Shown in pieces: positions 50,101-60,130 of a stretch of DNA of 64,000 nt; the first letter of the stretch is position 1, and the number at the start of each line of letters is the position of its first letter. The DNA comes from Gordionus sp. m RMFG-2023 (lineage: Eukaryota; Nematomorpha; Gordioida; Chordodea; Parachordodidae), in contig NC_088776.1 in NCBI RefSeq assembly GCF_954871325.1, positions 7,447,985 to 7,511,984 of the forward strand, in the 5' to 3' direction. The position numbers and the translations under genes are program-made. The notes below the pieces were generated by a model. That model was not told where the DNA came from. It did no database searches and saw only the letters and a list, made by a program, of their open reading frames with translations.

Positions 50101-53100
50101 AGAAAATACACATTATTTTTTTAAAAAATATTTCGAAATGCCCATATTCATAGTCTTGTATTATACCATTGACTAATCCCTCTACACTATGTTCTAATTG
50201 AATTGGTATCTTTCTTGTTTTAGCAATAAATCTCAATTCTAAAAATAATTAAAATCTATAGGTTGAGAAAGAAAGAAATTATAGTTTTTTTTGTAAATTC
50301 CATCAATAGATCACACAACGTTATGCACTTTCAAAGTTGGAAAAACCGAACTATCCAACATGTAAAAAATTTTTTATTATTAATATTTACATTTAGCCAG
50401 ACGATAATAATAAAAAGAAAAAGGTTTTCGGTAAATGACTTGAGTTTAATTTAAATTTTATACAGAGAAAACATAGAGAGGTCAAAAGGTTTTAGAAGAA
50501 GTTTCCTAACTTATACTAGTCTATCGCAGTCCTTCTTTAAAATGATAAGGTGAAAGTTGCAATTTCAGTGAGAAAAAAAAACAAATCACAAACCAAACGA
50601 TAGCCAGTACAAAATTTGACCCAAATTAATTGTAAATTTTGATATTATCACGTTTTTTGGCGAATTGTAAAGTTTAATAAAATTTAAAAAAACATGAATT
50701 TTGTTTGTGTAATTTTGAATGTGCATAACTTTGGACTCTTTTGATAGAATTTGGATGAAATTAGTAGAAAAGCATAACCATGTTTTTATCCAAAAATATT
50801 CCAATCAATCTTCAAGTTGAAACTCAACTTAGAGGTTTAATTCAATTTTTTAGGCTAAAAGCTTGGCTAAGCCACAATAGAGATGGCCAAAGTTAGATAA
50901 TTTTCGATCTATAAGATTTTATCGAATTAATTTCATAATGACAATTCAATTGGAACACATTTGTATATTGCGCTAACGGTAAAATACGAGCCAAGCCGTA
51001 AAATCTTTTCAAATTCCTTTACAGGCCGATTCAGGTCATGCTATGGTATGGTTGGAGCGGTGTCTTAAAAACGTCATTTATTGTAAAAGAACTGAAGAAA
51101 ATTATTAATATACATAAACAAGAGAAAATAATAGGCAATCAAAAGCCAAATCTCGTTGATAAATTAATTGGAAGTCATTAGAAATCGAAATCTAGGTAAA
51201 ATTAAGCGGAAAAAATAAGAATCGAAAAGCCCCTACCAACATCTGGACTAGGACTTGGACTGTACGTGATAAATGCAATTTTTAATAGTCCACATTATGC
51301 CTTGGTCTAAATGCAAATTTCTTTTATACAGTTATAAGGACGAATCATTGTTATTTCTGAGCTTGAAATCAATTTGATACAAGATAAAATAAATTCATGA
51401 ATCGGTAAAAAAAAATTATACATATAAAAGTTCTGTCTCTTTCTCCCTCTAAATTTTACCATCAATTTTAATATCACGAAATTGAATAAATATCATGTCA
51501 CTGGACTCATTACTAAGTTGCTACACCAATAAATCACGTATACTTCATCGTTATTTTTGAATGGAAGATTTAAGTAGAATAAATTTATTTATGTTTTAAA
51601 ATTTAAGGGAGTTTTTTTTTAAAAAAAAATTACATTACATAAATGAACATTGATAAAAAAAAACTAAATTCAAATATATATACTTCAAGCTTGAAAATTA
51701 TGCGAATTATGAGGTGAATATGGTAATCAAATTGGACGCGATCTTCCATAGGTATTCTTCTAAATATTTTACATTCATTTTTATGATCAATCCAATCCTT
51801 TGCCTATAAAATAGAAATGAAATGAGTATAAATATAATTAAAATTACGTATATGGGCATTACTTTCATTTAGTAAATTGAGTAATAAATAAATTTTCATA
51901 ACGATTATAAATTTAAATCCATTTTACGGGGGTCACTATTCATACCCTTTTACTATTTCTGAAAGAGAGCCCTTAATAGATATAACCTTTTCCAATGTTA
52001 ATTTATGGCGGAAAAACTATTTAAGCCTTTATTAAACTCGGCCTATGGTAGTAGCAGATTAGGGGCCTGAACAAAAGTAAGAGGACAAAAAATAAATTTT
52101 CTGATCAAATAAGTAGATTCTCTCATATTTAATGTAAATGTTTTAAATCTAATTTTTACTACCATCATAAAATTTTACAATAATAATATAACGTCGGTCT
52201 AGAATTGGAGTGCTCCACTCGACATTTTCAAAATTTTTGAGTTAGAAGATGGATAATAACTTAGTTATTCCCAATATATATATAAATAAAAACTTGATTA
52301 AAAATTATTAATTTTTGCCAAAGTTATTGTCAAAATGGATCAATAACTTTTTTCTATATTTTATTTTAAACTTTAATGTTGATTTTCCTCATTTTAAACA
52401 TTCAAAATTTTTGAGTTAGAAGTGGATAATAACTTATTTATTCCTAATATAAATATAAATAAAAACTAGATTAAAAAATATTAATATTTGTCAAAGTTAT
52501 TAGCAACTGATCATAACTTTTTCCTATATTTTATTTTAAACTAATGTTGATTTTCTCATTTTAAACATTTGCGCAAATGGAGCACTCTAATTCTAAACCG
52601 ACGATATACATTTTTTCTGAATCATCAAATCTAATTGAAAGGTAATTTTTGTAGGCAGTGTTAGATTATTTAAATATGGAAGAATAAATAACCAAATCAA
52701 ACAAGATAAAATAGTTTTATTATTGCCTGTGAAATTGCAAAATCTTTATTCTTATTCCTTGGTAATTCTTCTAGATATAAAGATAAATGACAATCTTTAA
52801 AAGAGTGAGTATAGCTGATTTATATCTGAAATTTTTGAGTTATGTGTGGTCACGATTTTTTATAAGTGGTGAACGAGCATTTTTGTCATTAAAGTATATA
52901 TCAAAGGTCTCCAAATGACAAAATTGTTAAGCCCTGCCCGGTAGAAATTTAGATAATTCATATTTGGTCAAATTTATAACCGGCTCAGCTTAGTTTTAAT
53001 TTTTTTTAACTAGGGTTGCCCAGCCTGGCCCTAATTTAAACCTAAACCAAAATATATTATGCTGACAACCAAAATAACAACAATTTATAATCTTGTGGAG

Positions 53101-56100
53101 TGATTAAATTAAAAACACAATAGGAAAGATGTGCCATAAATGGCCATGTTTAACTGGCCATTACACTTTAACTTTTTATCTATTGGAAAGATTTTTTCTC
53201 AAAATTGGTCAAAATGTGTATATTTATGATATTTGCCTTGCTTAAGTTCGTTTAATGAATAGAGCAATCCAGTTAAATAATATTTTTTAAAAAACTGTTT
53301 TTAGTACCTACTTCTAGAAAAATCACGTTACATATTTTTTTTCTTTTAAAAAATTACATAAATATTATCCTTAGTAGGTATTTGGCATTATTCACACAAA
53401 AAAATTTAGAGCTTACAAGTTTTATTTAATAGGCATATAAAGGCGGCTGAATAAGATACAAGTGTATTGTCTACATTCACCGATTCATATTAAAATGAAT
53501 AACTCGTGCAAAACAATATTTGGTGAAATTTCAAATGAAACAAACTTAAGAATGTTTAATAAAAAGATAATTAAGATATTAATTTATTATATTATCATTA
53601 AATAGATGATGATAATTTGAGATGATTATTGATTTTTTTATATACCTAAAAAAATGAAGAAATATAAATATAGGTCTTTTACAAGTATTTCATATTGTGA
53701 TATCTTATTTTTATGATTAAATAATGAACAGTTAACACATCCATGTTTTGACTGGCCAGAAAAAGAACCTCACATAACCTTTATCTAGCAAACTATTATA
53801 AATAGAGCTTTGATTTAAATTTTATTTTAAAGATTAAGAATTGGGCTACACATTGATATAAAAAATTTGTCTGTTTTAACCCAAATATTAATGCTTTAAT
53901 TTGAAAAAAAACAAAAACAGCCATTTATGGCGCATTAACCAGTACTTTTAAATTATCACTTTTATGAAGTGCCAGAATTCATCAAATATATATATATTAT
54001 TTTTTTTCCCCGGCCCTATAAAAAAATTTCAGACGCTACCCGGTTGGGTAACGGGGTGAGCCGATACCGCAAAACTTTAGTGTATATTGTCAGACTTATA
54101 TGGAAGTTAAAAATATTTTGAAAAAAAAATATAAATTATTTTATTGTAAGTCAATAGGTCTACTTATTATAGGCCCATTGGCTATATTTTATTTGTATAA
54201 AAATGATTTTTAGGTTTACACTTATAATTTTATAAAAAAAATAAATATCTTTTTAAACTGGTGTTTTTGTTATTTCAAATAAATTTGCTAATAGAGTTAG
54301 AATATTTCCGGATCAGCCCGAACAAATTGTTCAAAATATTTTTATAAATCAGCCCGAATTTATTATTTTTTATATTTAATTCGAACAAATTTACATCAAA
54401 TTATTTTATTCATGAAAAGAATTATCATGGGACAAACAAGGGTTAAAATATCTTTTAAACTGGTGTTTTTGTTATTTCAAATAAATTTGCTAATAGAGTT
54501 AGAATATTTCCGGATCAGCCCGAACAAATTGTTCAAAATATTTTTATAAATCAGCCCGAATTTATTATTTTTTATATTTAATTCGAACAAATTTACATAA
54601 ATTATTTTATTCATGAAAAGAATTATCATGGGACAAACAAGGGTTAAAATAATTAAGGAGGACCGGCCTCAAAAACCCCGATAGAAAATTCCACGGGCCA
54701 ATTTTTATTTTATAATCCTTGTGTGTACACCTGTGAACCCGAACCCGTTATAGAATTTTTTTAACTACCCGAACTCTCTTTTAGAACTAAGGTTTTGAGT
54801 TATGTTCAAAACATAATATTTTTAAATTAAATCTTAATAAAAATTAGAAGAATATACTTGGCATTCCTTGTTACAGTATCTATGTAATCTACAGCCCATG
54901 CAATAAAAAAGCTTGTTCTTTGTGCTAATTTTTTTTTTAAATTTTTTTAAATATTATCTGTAGGGTGAATCGATTTTTAAAAAAGGAAATCATAAAATTT
55001 TAATAATAAATATAAATATGACAAAAAAATTACTTAATTAAAATTTTACGAAAGTTAATCTTAAATAGGTTTCCCCTATCCCTCTAAAAATATTATTACT
55101 ACCCATAAAATTTTAATCCGGATCAGAATTACCAGAACAAAAGAAGGATTATAAATTTTACTTTTTCTCTCAAAGGACGAAGCGGGATTCAATGATATAA
55201 TAAGTCCCAAAGATAATAGTAGGGTAGGTAACTAAACGAGATGTATATACACACTATTAGATTGGCGATTCAATCATTATATGCATTTAAAAGTGTTCAT
55301 GCATAGGAGTAAGCTGTACCGCCATTTTGTAGTTAGCACGCATTTATATATAATACATAAAGACAATTAGTCGAAGGGCACACCACAACAATGGGGCTAC
55401 AGCTGACTCCTATGTATGATCACTTTAATTATCAAATAACCAATTGTTGCAAATCTGCACACTCTGGTATTCATTCACAGTCAAATCTGATGTTTAAAAT
55501 ATATAAAATTACCTTCAATAAAGGATTTTATATCAAAGGATCCCGAATCAGCGTTAATTTCCATATTCCATTCCAGATATATAATATTTAATTAAACAAG
55601 TTTATAATTAAATTCGAAGGATTATAAGGGAGGTAGGTATATGATTTAATAGCTTAGTGATACGCAATTTATGGCAACAGCACAGCTAGGAATTAGCTTA
55701 AGATGGTGGGGGGGGGGGGTTAACTTTTGAAATTTATAATATGATTATATAGGCCTAATAGGTTAGAATAAATATTTAATATCTATAAATTCCCAAATAA
55801 AAATTCCCAATAAAATATTATTTTATCCGTTAGCTAACCGAAAAAACTAGATCTTTTTAAAAATATTCTAGAAAAAAAAATTTCTATTAAAACTCAGCTC
55901 ACACTTTCGGAAAACTAGGAAAAATAGCTGAGACTAAAAAGAACTATCAGCAAAAATTATTTAATATATATTACTTCCAGAGTTGCTACTAAGTTATAGA
56001 ATTGATTCTTAGATTATCGAAAAAAATTAAAAATAAATAGATTGCTAAGGAGTTGTCAGCCCCATATTTTTCCACCACAATAAAGTACTATACATAGAAG

Positions 56101-56577
56101 AATTAAATTTAATAATATTTAAACCCTTTTCTCAATTTTTAAGATAAATATTTAAAACTTATTACGATTTGTTTTTTTAAAGATAACAACACTTATTACT
56201 TTGTCAACTTGACTTCGATTTTCTTCGTCCTCGCTCCAATAAAATTTATGGGTTATTTAAAAGTATTACCCCCCCCCCTGGGTTGACCAGATATGATTAT
56301 AAAACTAGTTTTTTTTAAAAATTATACAAGTTTATAATTTGAGCTTTAAATTATAAATATATAATTATTATTTGTATAAGTTAAATTATGTGAGAGTGAA
56401 AGACCCCTCTCAAAAATAACAAAAATCTCAAATATTTTGAACGTTTCATTTTATGAATAATTATACTTACAAACAATAAGAGCAAAGAGTACTTCTACAA
56501 TTATTTAAAAGAGTTGCAGCGTACACTTCTTCGGAAAATAGTAATGTTCCTCTTCTTAATAGAATACCTTCAATCAT
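41103..56577 (-). CDS. SMYD-family SET/MYND lysine methyltransferase
   Basis: SMYD enzymes methylate lysines on histones and other proteins. Exons, in order: 56471-56577, 54858-54924, 51684-51803, about 50100-50238, 49855-50070, 44351-44471, 43106-43271, about 42659-43005 and 41103-41219. The first three join in perfect phase to give LLFSEEVYA, then a complete MYND zinc finger (CSYC, CMGC, YCNKEC, HKNEC), then RVQFDYHIHLIIRIIFKLE. The SET part has SKYNHNCVPNG (the N-H-x-C-x-PN motif), then in phase VRISYRN and the post-SET cluster YNFTCDCSLCC. The last exon (CLEILDAAYPLTQLNEPMIN) matches the C-terminal helical repeats. The SET-core exon between 49855 and 44472 was not found. Junctions around exon 50100-50238 are unresolved. 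An extra first exon carrying the GxG motif may lie further right. Stop and AATAAA overlap at 41101-41106. The introns are crowded with transposons. Confidence 0.85.
44600..47013 (-). mobile_element. TA-flanked DNA transposon with D-x-C-x-x-QNKN transposase
   Basis: About 2.4 kb with inverted ends TCGTCGGTCTAGAATTGGAG and, complemented from the right, TCGTCGGTCTAAAATTAAG, flanked by TA on both sides. The minus strand codes for a decayed transposase at about 46222-45022. Its landmarks are VHSHYRRKDSSKEYFDGSLN, RCDKCERY, the nuclease-like core VISFDLQNV, SYYKRKLSVYNETV, WHQGQTGRTGNDIA, ILWADSCVAQNKNSFIIYG, YGAPGHSILQEV, and SQIERCLRKNEIHSPL then IPFTKLKSI. Proteins of this design are widespread, unnamed animal transposase-like proteins. 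At least two frame changes and a stop (after LQEV) break this copy. It lies in a SMYD intron, transcribed in the gene's direction. A 414-bp MITE at 52191 shares its ends. Confidence 0.85.
46480..46623 (+). mobile_element. hAT transposase C-terminal fragment inside the TA-flanked transposon
   Basis: Plus-strand reading NNNLEISKYVDEATICNNTN, then PLDWWKLNKNRYPKLSKIA, then stop. This is the hAT dimerisation region (usually PLxWWxxNxxRYPxLSxLA). Forty-six bases of it (46559-46604) are repeated exactly at 46232-46277, 281 bp away. Read on the minus strand, that second copy supplies the first residues of the open frame of the host transposon's protein. Confidence 0.85.
47605..47815. mobile_element. 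Palindromic MITE, copy 1 (SMYD intron)
   Basis: Left arm GGCGATTCATTCATTTTAAT, then AAATCAGCTGGTGACC and CGCCATTTTG. Right arm AAAATGGCATTGTCATCAGC then TGATTTGCATACAAC. The arms pair as a long imperfect inverted repeat. The outer right end has decayed. Confidence 0.65.
48518..48802. mobile_element. Palindromic MITE, copy 2 (SMYD intron)
   Basis: Left arm TGACGATTCATTCATTAAAA with AAATCAGCTGGGGAGGGC. Right arm AAAATGGCGGGTCCAGCTGA with AATGAATGAATCG. Arms of about 70 bp pair with each other. The best preserved of the three copies in this window. Confidence 0.75.
49118..49240 (+). mobile_element. Possible tRNA-derived SINE
   Basis: AGGTGTAGTGAGTTTGCC followed by GATCTGGGTTCGAATCTAGG at 49149-49168. 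GGTTCGAATC is a perfect pol III B box, and TGTAGTGAG is a plausible degenerate A box about 35 bp upstream. No cloverleaf can be drawn, so it is not a tRNA gene. A body with CCTGAACCTAACCAGGTGGG follows. Only one copy is visible here. Confidence 0.45.
52191..52604. mobile_element. MITE of the TA-flanked transposon
   Basis: 414 bp, TA on both sides, ends ACGTCGGTCTAGAATTGGAG and, complemented, TCGTCGGTTTAGAATTAG. Its left end matches the right end of the 44600-47013 transposon, so it lies in the opposite orientation. The interior is an imperfect tandem duplication of about 170 bp (52228-52400 and 52401-52566) derived from the transposon's terminal region. Confidence 0.9.
54246..54651. repeat. 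Near-perfect 2 x 202-bp tandem duplication
   Basis: The segment starting ATATCTTTTTAAACTGGTG is repeated with about two single-base differences from 54448. It lies in the first-to-second exon region of the SMYD gene, just downstream (plus sense) of an AT-rich stretch. Recent by its identity. Confidence 0.92.
55260..55440. mobile_element. Palindromic MITE, copy 3 (SMYD intron)
   Basis: Left arm GGCGATTCAATCATTATATG, GCATAGGAGTAAGCTGTACC and GCCATTTTG. Right arm AACAATGGGGCTACAGCTGA then CTCCTATGTATGATCACTTT. Diverged relative of the copies at 47605 and 48518. Confidence 0.6.
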
Positions 56578-56789
56578 GATCCTAGATTATGTTATTTTAA
56601 ATTATAAATTTAAAACAATATCTAATTTATTTTTAATTTGTTTTAAAATGAATTGAGATGATTTAATATCATTTAACTAAATTAAAAAAAAATAAAATAA
56701 TAAAATAAAATAAAAGATTTTAATTTGTTTTTTAAAAAAAAGTAAATTTAAAAAAAAATAATAATAAAGAAACAACTCATCGCCATCGC
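56578..56789. other. Region upstream of the first recognised SMYD exon
   Basis: The sequence CTAG before the first exon's GATCATG would serve as a splice acceptor, so an upstream exon may exist. None was recognised. Confidence 0.3.
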
Positions 56790-57025
56790 TGTCGCTGTTG
56801 TTGTTAAACGGCTCGATTTGAGCAGATTTTTAAAAACGGCCAACTCAATACTTTATTCAGAAAAATATTACGCAGGCTTAAAGATTTTGTTCATAGATGG
56901 TACAAAGGTTTGGACATCTTAGCGAAACCTCGAGGCTTAGGAAATATTTTTCTGGCTAAAATATTAAGTCAGCCTTTTTTTAAAAAATCGGCTTAAATGA
57001 AGCCATTTTGATTGGTAAAAGTTAC
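56790..57025. repeat. Dispersed palindromic repeat, copy 4
   Basis: Best preserved copy: TTGTTAAACGGCTCGATTTG at the left, then GGCTTAAAGATTTTGTTC, ATAGATGGTACAAAGGTTTG, GGCTTAGGAAATATTTTTCT, and at the right AAAAAATCGGCTTAAATGA. Both ends carry a CGGCTyrATT-like word in opposite orientation, as in a MITE. Confidence 0.6.
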
Positions 57026-57109
57026 GACCAAATTTGGTGCTTAGGTCTGCTCTGAGCACAAACCTGTGATACAAAGTCATAATTATTACCCTAAATTGGC
57101 GTGTCTATA

Positions 57110-57740
57110 CCTTAGATGTCAACACAAAATATCTATAGGGGTATCGAATAAAAGATAATATTATTATCTTTAAATTGTTATCATGATTTTTAATCAAAGT
57201 GGACAGGTCTAGGTTTTCCGGAGGAGTCAGGAATATTGATGTCAACTAAATATCATTATGGATATCAATTAAAAAATATGACTCTAAGTGGGCGGTTTTA
57301 GAATTGGTGTGGGGGGAATAGGGGGGTCAGGAATATTTTTATCATAAAAATATAGCGATATGCAATTGGTATCAAATAAAAGCCATTTGAAATATCTTTT
57401 AACTGAAATAATAGTATTCACTTTTGGTCTGAATGGGTTAAACTCTGTTTAAGGGGAAGGAGGTAGGAAATTAAAAAATAAAAATTCATGGTTATCAAAT
57501 AAAAGGTATTAAATAATTGTTTGATGGCAATAATAATTATCACTCTAAGTGGGCAGGTAGAAATTTTGTAAGGTCTAGTCTAGAATATGAATATTTTTTT
57601 ATAACACATATATTCAATATAGATGAATATTAAAAAAAATATATAATTAAATTATCCTTTAACTCTATAAGATGAAATAATCTCTATAAGTAGGCCGGGT
57701 TAGGTCTGGGATGGAAGGGAGAGGGGATATTGGAATTTAA
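57110..57740. repeat. Degenerate long-unit tandem repeat
   Basis: About five diverged units of roughly 110-135 bp. Each contains a variant of GGTATCAAATAAAAGG, then ACTCTAAGTGGGCAGGT, then a G-rich block and GGAATATTTTTATCA. Unit order is consistent but spacing varies. No coding frame. Confidence 0.65.
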
Positions 57741-58350
57741 AATTCAATTTTTTTTAAAAAAAACACAATCTAAGTTTATACGATTCAACATCAGAAATCG
57801 AGTTGTTATTTGAGTTAGCAATTTATATTTTATTTTAATAAGATTATTTGTTTTTAATCATTATTTTTTTGTGTTTCAAATGAGTTTATTATTAAAAAAC
57901 TAAATTTAAAAACAAAGGTCATATAAAAACGAATTAAGGTTAATAAAAATTTAAAAATTTAAATTATATAATTTTTTTTATATAACAAAAGTAGCGGTTT
58001 AATTTACAACAGAATATGAATATATATTTTGTAAAAGAAAAATGATAAAAATTTAAAATTCATGAAAATTTTTTTAATTTTTTTGGAAGTATAAAATTTT
58101 TTTTCCGGTCATGGGTTATATTTGAATATTTACTGATATGGTATGGTATTATGTCAAAATGTATTACAAAATAATTAATTTTTTAAAAAGGTAAAATAAA
58201 TAAAGTTGAAAAATTGTAGAAATAGAATTTACGGGAAAGGATAGGGGATAAAAAAAAAGGAAGCTTGGAAAATGGAGGGTTAATTAATGGAAGAGATGAA
58301 GCTTAGATAGTTACGAATGATGGCGGTAGCAAGTCTTTGGCGTAAAAAGA
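57741..58350. other. AT-rich spacer before the LINE fragment
   Basis: No feature seen. The last 100 bp become more GC-rich and may be the 3' end of the LINE. Confidence 0.35.
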
Positions 58351-58358
58351 GGTATTCC

Positions 58359-60130
58359 TTAGGCTGATCGGTTTTTTCGAGGATCCGTCTTTAAAAAAAC
58401 GTTGAGCTTTGCTATCAAACGTGGTGAGAATGGAGCAGGCGATGGGTATGAAGGGTCTAAGTAACTGTACTTTATGGTTTTGCGGGATTCAGCGAGGGCG
58501 AGGGTATCGACGTTATGGTTAGATGGTGCATTTGGGTCAATGCAGGTGAAGTCCCAAACCAGGAGCTGACCCCTTGACCAGGGGATCAAGGACATACTAT
58601 CAGGACTTCCTTCGGTTCTAAAAATTCCGGTTGTTTCTAGTCTAGATGGAATTCCTCCTGATTTCAGGGCACGTAAAAGGATTTCATTGCATTTGGTGTG
58701 CCGTGAAAAGCGGCCATGACAAAAGCGACAATGGAGGCAGTGCCTACCCTTGCTGACGACGCTGGTTTCGCAATGTTTGCATTGGTACGGAAAAACAATT
58801 GAGCCCTAGTCTAATAGCAAATCTTAGCTCATCAGCGGTGAGCAACAAATCGAGGTTGTTGGAGGGTATGGTTTCCAGAAACTCATAACCAGATCCTTGG
58901 TTCATTTGGTGGAAAACTATAAGATCGTCGTCGTGAAGGCTCGATTTTAGGTAAGCGACGGAGCCTTCGTTGAGTGAAATATCCCAGTCTCTCTGTGAAC
59001 ATGAGAAGCGTGGAATATTTGGGACAACTTCTGGGCTTCAGCTAATAAGGGGTCAGGGAAGTTGGAAAACTGGCTAATGTGTGAGTCGGATGAAAGACGA
59101 GAGGCGATGAAACCACTGATGGAAAGAGTTAGAGGTGAGCGTAAGCCGATACTCCCGAGCTTGCATGGAAGTGATGCTTGTAGCCATGAATTATGGTTAA
59201 AGCGGAGATTATGGATCTTTTCGGCAAGAGATTTGACGGAGATTTCAAAAGATTTTAATGAGTCGGGGAATTTGAAAATTGAGGTGGATCGAAGAGAGAG
59301 AATTTTAGGAATGTAATGAGAAACTTAGAGATGTTTTTGTAAGTAAGCTGGATGATGCGTTAGTGAAGAAGTGATTAATGGATTCCAGGCCACCGATTGG
59401 AGAACCGAGATGACTGAGATGAGAGTTCGGTTGTGTGGAAGTTGTGGTTGAATGAGATGGAATGAAATGGGTATATCTCAGTTTTTTGTTCGTTGAGTGA
59501 GAGACCGATAGCATGGGAATGTGTTATGATGATAGTGAGTGCCTTAGCAACCTCGTTAGGACCGCAGAATATTCCGTCATCAATGTACCAAGTATGCAGT
59601 GAAATGTTTTTGACCATTTCGTTGATTCCAATGCAGTAAAGTATAAATCCCAAAGGATCGCCTTGTTGGATCCCTTCGGATGATGAAAGTAAATAATTGT
59701 TAAATTGGAGATGAGAAGGCTTGGAGTAGCAAGAATGGAAGAATTGAGAAAAGGTGGGGAATGAGTGGTACATTTGTGAGAGAAAGTGAGAGCGGCGAAT
59801 AGAGTTTAAGGCGTTAGAAATCAATTTTAACAAGGATTTCGTGGGTTGGTTTGGAGATGGATACGAATAGCGTGTGTGGCTATTTCGCAGCCTCCTTGGA
59901 TGCCGATTCCAAGTTGGTGAGGTGCTAAAATTAAGACTGCATTGTCCTTAATTTTGGAAGATATTAGTTTAGCGACAAAACGGCGAAATACAGTTCCAAT
60001 TGCAGTTGGGCGTAATCCTTATTAGGTTTTTCGAGTTCAATTAGTTTAGCACCGAATAAGAGTGGTCTGATGAACTCGGGAACTAAGCCGTGTGCTATTT
60101 TGTTATAAAATGTTGTTAAATATGTAATAT
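58359..60130 (-). mobile_element. Non-LTR retrotransposon (LINE) fragment, 5'-truncated
   Basis: Minus-strand coding pieces in order: HGLVPEFIRPLLFGAKLIEL (start of the RT region), PTAIGTVFRRFVAKLISSKI, QLGIGIQGGCEIATHAIR, the RT core GIQQGDPLGFILYCIGINEM and WYIDDGIFCGPNEVAKALT (59375-59833), GLSLNEQKTE, and a C-terminal module at about 58620-58800. That module holds CKHCETSVVSKGRHCLHC, GRFSRHTKCNEILLRALKSG and then SLIPWSRGQLLVWDFTCID (58500-58595). The last part resembles a nuclease-like (restriction-type) C-terminus, a reading made by analogy. Frameshifts and gaps between pieces show the copy is dead. The region is distinctly more GC-rich than the surroundings. Confidence 0.88.

Noticed and set aside
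50586-50804. Minus-strand open frame in the SMYD intron as a missing exon
   Set aside because: No SMYD similarity and no phase-compatible splice sites.
59062-59316. Plus-strand open frame of 84 codons
   Set aside because: It lies antisense to recognisable LINE coding sequence and is a shadow of it.
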